A stretch of 43,182 nucleotides of DNA from Armatimonadia bacterium (GTDB taxonomy: Bacteria > Armatimonadota > Zipacnadia > Zipacnadales > JABUFB01), in NCBI GenBank assembly GCA_039679385.1, contig JBDKVB010000134.1, positions 1-43,182 of the forward strand, given 5' to 3'. Under the pieces are notes generated by a model. That model saw only the letters and a program-made list of their open reading frames with translations, did no database searches and was not told the origin of the DNA. A program made the position numbers and the translations under genes. Shown piece after piece: positions 32,522-39,815 of the stretch. Numbering within the stretch: position 1 is the stretch's first letter; each line of letters opens with the position of its first letter.

Positions 32522-33315
32522 GGCTGGCGCACCTCCGCGTTCTCGGCGGCTTCGAGGGACTGCAGCAGCGCCGTCGCCCGGGGCGTGTCGCGGCGAAGGC
32601 CTTCGGTCTCCTCCACATCGAAGCGCCTTACTGCGCCCTTGTCGAGGTCGTTGACGAGGCCCTCCCGGGCCATGCGGTCGAGGTCGACGGTCACGGGCTT
32701 GCGCGGGCTGGTTGGCTCCGCGAAGGCCAGGAGAGCGGAAGGTGCGATTGGGTTGACAAGCTCCTGGGGTGGTGTCGGCGTGGTCTCGGCCGGAGCTGAA
32801 GGCCTGACGCCTTGCGGTCGCGACGGCGCGCGCCGGGGTGCCCGACGCGTCCGAGGCAGCGGATGCCGGGCTGCCGCCATCTGAACTCGTGGTGCGAAAG
32901 CAGGCAAAGGAACAGGCGGTGCGACCTGGGGAGGACTCGGCGGCGTGACGGAGGGTGCAGTTACGTGAGGGGCAGTTGGCGGCGGAAGCAGGTACCGTCC
33001 GGGGCCGAGGACCGTCACCACGAGCAAGACCAGGGCCGTCGCTGCAAGGGAGGCGAGGGCCCAGCGACGTCCCACGGCCGGCTCGAAACGGTAGCGCACT
33101 GAGACCGGCGGCGCGACCTCCGCAGTGAGCTCGCCGACCAGGCGCCGGCACTGGTCGCACATCTGCAGGTGGGCCTTGATCACCTGCGCCTTGCCTTTGG
33201 GCATCCGTCCTTCGGCGTACCGCGCGAGTTCCTCGGCCGTGAAGGCGGGGCATTCGTCTCCCACCTGATCCGTGACGGCCTTCCAGAACCCGTCGTCCGG
33301 GGTAGGTGTGTCCAT
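32518..33315 (-). CDS. Zinc-finger transmembrane anti-sigma factor (zf-HC2 type)
   Basis: 265 residues, starting five bases after the sigma factor stop. N-terminal ZAS-like region: CPAFTAEELARYAEGRMPKGKAQVIKAHLQMCDQC with zinc motif H49-x3-C53-x2-C56. A membrane helix (LASLAATALVLLVVTVLG, about 87-104) follows, then about 160 residues outside, Pro-rich (PPPTAPHVTAPSVTPPSPPQVAPP) and Arg-rich segments before a helical end (RMAREGLVNDLDKGAVRRFDVEE). It should tether the adjacent ECF sigma factor to the membrane and release it when the outer part receives a signal. It may be cleaved or read by the following metallopeptidase; this is inference. Confidence 0.85.
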   Translation of the reverse strand: MDTPTPDDGFWKAVTDQVGDECPAFTAEELARYAEGRMPKGKAQVIKAHLQMCDQCRRLVGELTAEVAPPVSVRYRFEPAVGRRWALASLAATALVLLVVTVLGPGRYLLPPPTAPHVTAPSVTPPSPPQVAPPVPLPAFAPRVQMAAARHPLPRTRRAPRRAPSRPQGVRPSAPAETTPTPPQELVNPIAPSALLAFAEPTSPRKPVTVDLDRMAREGLVNDLDKGAVRRFDVEETEGLRRDTPRATALLQSLEAAENAEVRQP

Positions 33316-33320
33316 GGCTC

Positions 33321-33938
33321 TCAGCTCCCGACCCCAAGGGTGTCGGCGGTGAAGCCCTTCTTCTCCAGACAGTCCCGCAGCTTTCGGTCGGTCCGGTACA
33401 CGCGCGTGCCCACGGTGTTGATGCTCAGGTGGAGCGCTTCGGCGATCTCGTTGTGCTGCTGACCGTGGAAGCGATGCCTGACCCAGACTTCGCGCATCTC
33501 GAGAGCGACCGGCTGGAGGCAGTCGGCTAGAGCCTGTCTGAGCATCGACTGCAAGGTGAGGCGCTCAGGATTGCCGGTCGATCCGTTGGCTCCGCCGACC
33601 CGCTCGAAGGCCTCCGGGTCCTCCTCGGCACCCATCTCGCTCTCGAGGGTGTAGCGCTGACTGCGTGTCGCCTCCTGCTGGTGGAACCGCATCTGGGTCT
33701 TGAAGAGAACCGCCAACGCCCAGGTCTCGAAACGCGCTCGCCACTGGAACCCGGCAAGCTGTCGGAGGATGACGAGGAGCGTTTCCTGAAGGATCTCCTC
33801 GCGGGCCTCGGGCGGCACGCCTCGCTTTGAGAGTGCGCGCTCGAAGATGCCCCGGCAGTGCTGGGTGACCAGCTCGCAGGCGGCCTGGTCGCCCTGCTGG
33901 GCTCTCCGGACGTCTCGTGGGCTGAGCTCCTGGGCCAT
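33321..33938 (-). CDS. ECF-type RNA polymerase sigma factor, operon leader
   Basis: 205 residues from ATG 33938 with GGAGGA six bases upstream. Region 2 includes ARRAQQGDQAACELVTQHCRGIFERALSKRG-like segments and EILQETLLVILRQLAGF, with the -10 helix ARFETWALAVLFKTQMRFHQ. Region 4 (about 145-200) includes LTLQSMLRQALADCLQPVALEMREVWVRHRFHGQQHNEIAEALHLSINTVGTRVYRTDRKLRDCLEK, carrying the helix-turn-helix. A Glu/Gly-rich spacer (MGAEEDPEAFERVGGANGSTGN) separates them, which is typical for ECF types. It heads a six-gene minus-strand unit of anti-sigma factor, exported small protein, M48 peptidase, YbjN-like and TPR-CHAT. An extended -10 element lies 40 bases upstream. Confidence 0.92.
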   Translation of the reverse strand: MAQELSPRDVRRAQQGDQAACELVTQHCRGIFERALSKRGVPPEAREEILQETLLVILRQLAGFQWRARFETWALAVLFKTQMRFHQQEATRSQRYTLESEMGAEEDPEAFERVGGANGSTGNPERLTLQSMLRQALADCLQPVALEMREVWVRHRFHGQQHNEIAEALHLSINTVGTRVYRTDRKLRDCLEKKGFTADTLGVGS

Positions 33939-33977
33939 AGCGGTCCTCCGCTGATGGTCAAGCCACGAACTCCCACT

Positions 33978-33986
33978 ATTGTATCA
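33978..33986 (-). promoter_or_regulatory. Extended -10 promoter for the ECF-sigma/protease operon
   Basis: On the minus strand TGATACAAT lies at 33986-33978, an extended -10 (TGn) with TACAAT matching five of six consensus bases. No good -35 box precedes it, as is common for extended -10 promoters. Transcription would start near 33971, about 33 bp before the sigma start codon. No ECF-type boxes were seen here. Confidence 0.5.
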
Positions 33987-34069
33987 TCCGGGGCCGCGAT
34001 TCGTTGGTGCAGTCACGGCGGCTTTTCTTCCCGGTAGACGGAGGAATCTCTGGGAGCGAAGCAAGGAGG

Positions 34070-35518
34070 CTAGGGCTGGGTGATGCGGTAGGTGGCGAGG
34101 GTGGTCTGGTCAACCACACGCTTGCCGCGGGTGGACCAGGCGCGGATCATGAAGAAGCCCGGACCGTCGTCGACGGCCGGCCAGGGGGCAATCAGAGCGA
34201 CGCCGGTGGAAGTGTAGGCGACCTGGCAGGCTTCGGGCGGCACCTCGGTGAGGTCGCCGTTGCGAAACAGAACGCCGCGCAGGCTGTCTCCCTGCCAGTC
34301 GTAGGCTGCGGCCACCCGGCTCTTGGCGCTCGTACCACCGAAGTTGATTGACAAGTGGTAGCCGTAGGACCGCGAGGGCTTCCGCCGTGTGATGAGATCC
34401 ACGATGAGGTGACGGTTCGCCCGCGACACGGTGACAATGCGCAGGTCGGCCCTGGGGTACCTGGCCGAGGAGTCTGTGTCTGCGATGGGATCGTTGATCA
34501 CGACCTGCGGCGGGACGAAGCGTCGACCGGGCCAGGTGCGGACCCCGACCTCGCCAAAGAGCTCGTTTGCGCGGGCGAAGGAGGTCAGCAGTGGGTCGAT
34601 GCCTCCGCCCTGCGTACGGTAGGACAGGATGGCCTTGCGCTTGTCGATGGTCTGCCCCAGTGTGAGCGGGAAGGCAAGCCACCGGGTGTCGCTGCCGGAG
34701 GCCAGGCGCGCAGGCGGTTCCAGGGCAAGCCAGGGCCGGTAGCGCCTCGGCGTCGGCCAATGAGGACGATGGATGAGGTAGCTGTAGGTGCGACAGCGGC
34801 CGGCAAAGCTCTCGCCCTCCAGTGTCAGCTCCTCCAGGGCGTAGCGGACGAAGGCGTAGGTTGGCCAATGGTCGACGTGTATGTCGTTGGGGTGGAGCGT
34901 GATGACGGCGTCAGGCTGCAGACGCTTCAGCAGCGTCTTGATGTCGGCAAGGGCGCACTCCCCGGCGTAGGGCGTGCTACGGGAGAACGTGTTGGTGTAG
35001 GGTGAGCGTGTGGTCCGCGTTCTCACTGATCGCACGGGGTACTCCCGGGACCAGTGGTTGGGAAGCCACATCTGGTTGAGGTAGTTGTTGGGATAGCCCA
35101 GGAAGGTGACGGCGGACTCGGGCAGCCCCAGGTACTCCATCGCCTTCAGTGTTTCCTGCTGACGCCGATAGCCCAGGCGGACGAAAGCGGCAGAGCTTGG
35201 CCGCAAGGCCTCCTCGAAGAGCACCACGGACATTTCGGGGTACTCACCGTTGGTCATCAGGGCGATGTGCACTTGCGCCTTCGTCAGCAGGGAACGCTGG
35301 ATCAGCCCGGCGCAACTGAGGGTCTCGTCGTCGGGATGGGGAGCGAAGATGAGGATCCGTTCGCCCGCCCGGGGCTCCTGCATCAGCTCCAGCGGGGGCT
35401 CCGAGTGCCGGTTCAGCTCGTAGAGGGAATGAGACAGGGCCAGACGGCGCCCTGCCTCGCCGAGGAGCATGACAAGGACCACCGGGATCAGCCAGTATAG
35501 CCAGCGACGCCTAGGCAT
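34070..35518 (-). CDS. PIG-L/LmbE-family deacetylase, membrane-anchored
   Basis: 482 residues from ATG 35518, with GAGGAG eight bases upstream; a longer in-frame start would overlap the GNAT gene further. An N-terminal anchor helix (WLYWLIPVVLVMLLGEAG) is followed by the LmbE fold (about 50-290): FAPHPDDETLSCAG with H61, D63 and D64 of the zinc site, EEALRPSSAAFVRLGYRRQQETLKAM, and LHPNDIHVDHW carrying the remaining His ligands. This family removes N-acetyl groups from GlcNAc-type substrates. The C-terminal 190 residues are an unassigned beta-rich part (VVINDPIADTDS to end). It follows and overlaps by eight bases a GNAT acetyltransferase gene, so the two are translationally coupled. Confidence 0.85.
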   Translation of the reverse strand: MPRRRWLYWLIPVVLVMLLGEAGRRLALSHSLYELNRHSEPPLELMQEPRAGERILIFAPHPDDETLSCAGLIQRSLLTKAQVHIALMTNGEYPEMSVVLFEEALRPSSAAFVRLGYRRQQETLKAMEYLGLPESAVTFLGYPNNYLNQMWLPNHWSREYPVRSVRTRTTRSPYTNTFSRSTPYAGECALADIKTLLKRLQPDAVITLHPNDIHVDHWPTYAFVRYALEELTLEGESFAGRCRTYSYLIHRPHWPTPRRYRPWLALEPPARLASGSDTRWLAFPLTLGQTIDKRKAILSYRTQGGGIDPLLTSFARANELFGEVGVRTWPGRRFVPPQVVINDPIADTDSSARYPRADLRIVTVSRANRHLIVDLITRRKPSRSYGYHLSINFGGTSAKSRVAAAYDWQGDSLRGVLFRNGDLTEVPPEACQVAYTSTGVALIAPWPAVDDGPGFFMIRAWSTRGKRVVDQTTLATYRITQP

Positions 35519-36179
35519 GGTCGGTCTCCTCTGAGGGAGCGCCGCCGGCTGTACGGAGGTCACGCAACATGATCAGCCATTCGCCCTGAGTGTCCCTTGT
35601 GGTGCCACGCTGGACGAAGCCCACGCGCTCGTAGATGCGGATCGCGGGCTCATTGCCCGGCCGCACCTCCAGGCGGATCAGGTGAGCGCCAAGGCTCTCC
35701 AGGTATTCCACGGCCTTCGCCACCAGTTGCCCGCCGAGCCCCTGGCCCTGAAGGTCCGGACGTACCGCGACGGAGAAGATACGGGCGTCGCTGTGCAGTT
35801 CGGGCTGTCGGGACTCGTGCCACAGGGCCAGCCAGTTCCTCACGGCCACCACCGCGGGACGAAGACCGATCCCGTACCTGAAGGTGAGCCAGCGGAGGAG
35901 CAGGCGGAAGATATGGCCACGGAACACAGCCACGCGGAAGACGCGCGAGAGACGCCGTGGGGCAAAGACGTAGCCGGAGACTACACCCTCGACCGTACCG
36001 ACCAGGAGCGCCCTGGGCTCGGCCTCAAGGCAGATGGCGAAGACATCGGCCATCACCTGGGGCCCGATCGGGTGGCCGACGTAGTGCTCAACGCTCTCGG
36101 GGAAAGCAGCCAGGAAGACCTCTGCGATGGCCGGGAGGTCCTGCACGGTGGCCTGTCTGATCTCGAGGGACTCCTGCAA
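35511..36179 (-). CDS. GNAT family N-acetyltransferase
   Basis: 222 residues starting at a TTG (36179), chosen because AGGAGA lies six or seven bases upstream and no ATG fits. It has the N-terminal strand LEIRQATVQDLPAIAEVFLAAFPES, the hydrophobic stretch RVAVFRGHIFRLLLRWLTF, then IFSVAVRPDLQGQGLGGQLVAKAVEYLESLGAHLIRLEVRPGNEPAIRIYERVGFVQRG. The QGQGLGG loop (about 154-160) binds acetyl-CoA. Length and pattern suggest a RimI-like enzyme or a small-molecule acetyltransferase. The middle region is longer than usual and could touch membrane. It overlaps the PIG-L deacetylase gene by eight bases, pairing an acetylase with a deacetylase. Confidence 0.88.
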   Translation of the reverse strand: MQESLEIRQATVQDLPAIAEVFLAAFPESVEHYVGHPIGPQVMADVFAICLEAEPRALLVGTVEGVVSGYVFAPRRLSRVFRVAVFRGHIFRLLLRWLTFRYGIGLRPAVVAVRNWLALWHESRQPELHSDARIFSVAVRPDLQGQGLGGQLVAKAVEYLESLGAHLIRLEVRPGNEPAIRIYERVGFVQRGTTRDTQGEWLIMLRDLRTAGGAPSEETDHA

Positions 36180-36305
36180 GGCAGGTCTCCTGTCTGAGGC
36201 CGGGGCCTGGAGTTGCGGACTGGTGTACGTGTGGGAAGTCTAGATGTCGGCGGAAGGCGTTACCGGAAGGATGGGAGTACCCTCCGGGGGACCAGGAAGT
36301 GCAGC

Positions 36306-37304
36306 ATGAACTGTGAGTTGCGACCTTCGCTGCCTGCCATCACCTGCAGCGCCCTTAGTCTACCTCGTAAACGCGGCCTGGGACTGCTACTGTTCCTGGC
36401 GGCCTCGATGCTGTGGGTGCTCCCTGGATGCTACCATACCGGGGCTCGTGGTGCCGACTCCCATCCTGGGCCTGCGGCACCGGGTGAGGCCAGTCCCGCA
36501 CCGACGGCAGCGGAGCCGCCGACCCCTTCGGTACTGGAGAACTCGCTTGAGCCTGCCGCCTCGGGGCCGGCAGTTGAGGCACCGGTGCGACGAGCACCGC
36601 AAGTGGCGAAGGTGGTCCACGGTCCCCGCAGTCGGCACTGGGTCGCGCTCACCATCGACGACGGCCCGCATCCGGGGTACACACCCCGACTGCTGGCGAC
36701 CCTCAAGCACTACAAGGTGAAGGCCACGTTCTTCGTGGTCGGCGAGATGGCAGACCGCTATCCTGAGTTGGTGCAGCAGGAGATTGCGGACGGGCACAGT
36801 ATCGGCACCCACACCTACACTCATGCTAACCTGCGCACGCTGAGCGAGAAGCAAGTGCAGAACGAGATCCGGGAAGGTGGGGCCTCGGTGAAGCGGTTCA
36901 CCGGGTCGACCCCGACGATCCTGCGCCCGCCCTTCGGGTTCTACAACACCTACGTGGCCCATGCAGCCAACGCGCTTGGGTACACCGTCGTCCTGTGGAG
37001 CCTGCACTCCGGAGACAGCCAGGGCCTCAAGCCCGACCGGATCATGGAGCGGATTCACGGCGTGAAGGATGGTGACCTCATCCTCATGCACGACGGCTAT
37101 GGCTACACGCCGAGGGTCCTGCCGCGAGTGCTTGAGTACCTCAAGAGCCGTGGCTTCGAGTTCGTCACCGTGCCTGAGATGTTGCAGCAGATGCCGCCTG
37201 ATGCCTCCAAGCCGAAGGTGAGTCCCCGGAGTGCCCTCAGCTCTCTGTCCACTCCAGCATGTCGGTTTCCACGAGCTTGCGGTCTTGCAGCACCAGGGTC
37301 TTGA
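36306..37304 (+). CDS. Polysaccharide deacetylase (NodB domain) lipoprotein
   Basis: 332 residues from ATG 36306 with AGGA eight bases upstream. Lipoprotein signal with lipobox LPGC (C42), after a long charged N-region. A Pro/Ala-rich spacer (about 48-100) leads to the NodB domain (about 108-310): T116-I-D-D-G-P (catalytic and metal Asp at D118/D119), H169-T-Y-T-H173 (metal His pair), RPPFGFYNT, and LILMHDGYG near the end. The protein should remove acetyl groups from a polysaccharide or peptidoglycan at the cell surface. The last 23 codons overlap the 3' end of the convergent GH38 gene, which gives a low-complexity tail (SPRSALSSLSTPACRF). The next gene may use the same envelope glycan, but this is not shown. 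Confidence 0.9.
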   Translation: MNCELRPSLPAITCSALSLPRKRGLGLLLFLAASMLWVLPGCYHTGARGADSHPGPAAPGEASPAPTAAEPPTPSVLENSLEPAASGPAVEAPVRRAPQVAKVVHGPRSRHWVALTIDDGPHPGYTPRLLATLKHYKVKATFFVVGEMADRYPELVQQEIADGHSIGTHTYTHANLRTLSEKQVQNEIREGGASVKRFTGSTPTILRPPFGFYNTYVAHAANALGYTVVLWSLHSGDSQGLKPDRIMERIHGVKDGDLILMHDGYGYTPRVLPRVLEYLKSRGFEFVTVPEMLQQMPPDASKPKVSPRSALSSLSTPACRFPRACGLAAPGS

Positions 37305-39693
37305 TCTCACAGGGGCCGAAGTGCAGCGGGTAGACCGCATCGGGGCCGAAGCGCATGCTGGTCTCGGTCTCGGCGCCGGTGGTCTCGTAGGCCCGCAGGC
37401 ACCAGCCTCGACCATCCTCCTGCTGCTTGAGGACTTCGAGGATCACGTTCGGCGCCTCGATCTCGGCCAGTGAGGCGGCGGGTGGCAAGGTTCCGCAATG
37501 GGCCGGCTCCTCGCGCAGCAGGCACGGGTGGTTCAACTGCTGACCCTGGCGGACGACGTCGCCTTCACGCCAGTCACCGGCATGCGGCAGGAGCGCGTAG
37601 GTGAACTCCTGGACGCCCTGGTCGGTGAACTCGTAGCGGCGGCGCGGGTCGACCTTGGCCGGGTCGTGGAAGCAGTAGATCGGCGTACGCAGAACGCTGA
37701 GCCGCAGCTGCCCCTCGCAGACGTCATAGCCATACTTCGCGTCGTTGAGGATGGCGAGCCCGGCCTGCACGTCCTCAGCCAGCCTTCCACTGACGTCGGC
37801 CCAGCGCTGGGCAGGCTCCTCGTTGCCCGTGGGCTGACGGGTCACGTAGCCGTAGGGCACCTCGTAGGTCGCCTCGGGCTCCGCAAGGCGAGTGGGGAAG
37901 TCGAGCTTCAGGAACTCGTGGTGTCCGTGGTAGTCGACCCAGAGCCGCACGTCGATCCGCGGCACGGCGGCATAGAATCGGATATCCTGACGCAATCGCG
38001 AGTCGCCGTGGGCCATCTCCACGATCATGCGTGCCCGCACGGGACCGGCCTCGACGATCTCCGGCGGCCTGACTGCCCGGAAGCGCCCAATCTCCTCGCG
38101 GAAGGCGGGCACACCGTGGCTCCAGGTGTCTGAGGGGTCGTCGATGACCACCGGCACGTTTGCCGGACCCGCCAGGAGGTCCTTCCCGGTACGTCGGTCG
38201 AGCAGGCGCGTCAGGTAGCCGCTCTCCGCGTCGAACTCCACGCGGTACAGCGGGGTCTGCAGGTAGCTAGTCCCGAAGCTGAAGGGGCAGTTCGTCTCGG
38301 GCGTCTCGGCCTCCGTCGTGGCCGGCACCATGCGGTAGGTGCGATAGCCGCAGGCCGGCACCTCAGCCAGGAAGGCCACACCGAGGGTCATGCCGCGTCC
38401 GCTGATGGTGCTGTGGAGGATCTGGAAGGGAATCGGCTCCCCGGCGTCGTCGACCATACGGACGCGGTCGTCCTGATTCGGCCAGGTCACTTCGGTCTCG
38501 ACCACTTCCGTTCGGCGCCAGGAAAGGGTATTGTAAACAACAAGAGGACGTCCCTGACCGGCGGTGTTGATGGCTGCCGAGACCCGTGTCATGGCGCCGC
38601 GGGCGATCCTGGTTGCCGTGGTCTCGGCTTCGCGGTAGTCTTCGATCGCATCATCACAGGCAGGCCGGATGCTGGTTCCGGCGAGGATGTCGTGGAACTG
38701 GTTGAAGAGCACACGTTTCCAGGCCGCCTGCAGTGACTCGGCCGGGTACTGGAGATCGGTGAGCTGGTTCGCCAGGACCGCGAGCTTCTCAGCCTGCAGG
38801 AGCAGGTTCTCGCTGAGACGGTTGTGTTGCTTGATGGCGGAGACTGCGGTGTAGCAGCCGCGGGAGTGGTACTGCAGTTCCTCGGCGACAGTCGGCAACT
38901 TGTCAGCGCGCTCCGCGACCTTCTCGAAGTACAGGTCCGGTGTGCTGAAGATCGCGTCGGGACCCTTGGGGTCGGCCTGCACCTGCAGGATGCTGGCGAT
39001 GTTGGCCTTGGTGGGACCGCCGCCATGGTTGCCGACACCATAGAAGCACAGGACGTCCTGCAGACCCTTCGGAGTCTGGGAGACGGCGTCAAGAATCCGT
39101 TGCCCGATCTCGTCCGCCCATGTACAGTAATGTCCTGGCGCTCGTGCGGCAAGGACCCGGCTACCGTCGGGAGACTGCCACCAGAAAAGAGCAGAGGGTA
39201 GCTGCTTCTCGCCGGGATCGGGGCGGAAGAAGCAGTAGGAGCCCATGCGTTGCTTGCGGAGGATCTGGGGCAGCGTAGCAGCGTGGCCGAAGGTGTCGAC
39301 GTTCCAGCCGGTCCGGGCCATGACACCGAAGCGTGAGTGGAAGTAGCGTTGTCCGTAGAGGCCCTGACGAACGAGGGCTTCGCCACCAGGCACGTTGCAG
39401 TCCGGCTGCTCCCACCAGCCGTTCACCACACACCAGCGTCCCCTGGCTATCCAGCGCTTGATCTCGGCGAAGAGCTCTGGGTCGGTCTCCTCGATCCAGG
39501 CGTAGGAGGCAGCGCTACTGCGGCAGAAGATGAAGCCCGGGGTGTCGAGGATGCGGTCGATGGCAGCCCGGCAGGTGTCGAGGACCTCCTGGCGTCCTTC
39601 CTCCCATCGCCATTGCCAAACCGGGTCGATGTGGGCGTTGCCGATCATGTGTACCGTGTAGCGCGACAAGTCATGCTGTTGCTTTTCCGTCAT
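37237..39693 (-). CDS. GH38 alpha-mannosidase
   Basis: 818 residues from ATG 39693 with GGAGGGATAGGG upstream. GH38 zinc site: H21-I-D23-P-V-W at the N-terminus, D133 in WNVDTFGHAATLPQIL (catalytic nucleophile and ligand, H137 nearby) and a later His (QFHDILAGTSI-type motif, VLFNQFHDILAGTSIRPAC). The order HIDPVW, NVDxFGH and QFHDIL is as in family GH38. A middle three-helix bundle and long C-terminal beta domains complete the usual 800-1000-residue plan. No signal peptide, so it is cytoplasmic. It hydrolyses terminal alpha-mannosides, perhaps after import. The start is 122 bp from the divergent GT-C gene and its 3' end overlaps the deacetylase gene by 68 bp. Confidence 0.92.
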   Translation of the reverse strand: MTEKQQHDLSRYTVHMIGNAHIDPVWQWRWEEGRQEVLDTCRAAIDRILDTPGFIFCRSSAASYAWIEETDPELFAEIKRWIARGRWCVVNGWWEQPDCNVPGGEALVRQGLYGQRYFHSRFGVMARTGWNVDTFGHAATLPQILRKQRMGSYCFFRPDPGEKQLPSALFWWQSPDGSRVLAARAPGHYCTWADEIGQRILDAVSQTPKGLQDVLCFYGVGNHGGGPTKANIASILQVQADPKGPDAIFSTPDLYFEKVAERADKLPTVAEELQYHSRGCYTAVSAIKQHNRLSENLLLQAEKLAVLANQLTDLQYPAESLQAAWKRVLFNQFHDILAGTSIRPACDDAIEDYREAETTATRIARGAMTRVSAAINTAGQGRPLVVYNTLSWRRTEVVETEVTWPNQDDRVRMVDDAGEPIPFQILHSTISGRGMTLGVAFLAEVPACGYRTYRMVPATTEAETPETNCPFSFGTSYLQTPLYRVEFDAESGYLTRLLDRRTGKDLLAGPANVPVVIDDPSDTWSHGVPAFREEIGRFRAVRPPEIVEAGPVRARMIVEMAHGDSRLRQDIRFYAAVPRIDVRLWVDYHGHHEFLKLDFPTRLAEPEATYEVPYGYVTRQPTGNEEPAQRWADVSGRLAEDVQAGLAILNDAKYGYDVCEGQLRLSVLRTPIYCFHDPAKVDPRRRYEFTDQGVQEFTYALLPHAGDWREGDVVRQGQQLNHPCLLREEPAHCGTLPPAASLAEIEAPNVILEVLKQQEDGRGWCLRAYETTGAETETSMRFGPDAVYPLHFGPCEIKTLVLQDRKLVETDMLEWTES

Positions 39694-39759
39694 CCCTATC
39701 CCTCCGAGCCTGGGGCACAAGACGCGTCCTACTGTCTTTCGGCAGCGGCCGAGCATCAA

Positions 39760-39777
39760 CCTTCCCTGGAGGGAAGG
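39760..39777. repeat. 18-bp palindrome between divergent GH38 and GT-C genes
   Basis: Arms CCTTCCCT (39760-39767) and AGGGAAGG (39770-39777) are exact inverted copies around GG. It lies 39 bp before the GT-C start and 67 bp before the GH38 start. This location and symmetry fit an operator for a dimeric regulator. The two-base spacer is too small for an RNA hairpin of the full length. Confidence 0.45.
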
Positions 39778-39815
39778 AAGAGCCCTAACCCTCACGGATT
39801 GCATGAGTCACGTCA

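Noticed and set aside
32522-33337. The N-terminal part of a 404-codon minus-strand frame ending at 32123
   Set aside because: This part runs in another phase through the anti-sigma gene. Only the last 132 codons, from the ATGA overlap, have a signal peptide, so I called only that part.
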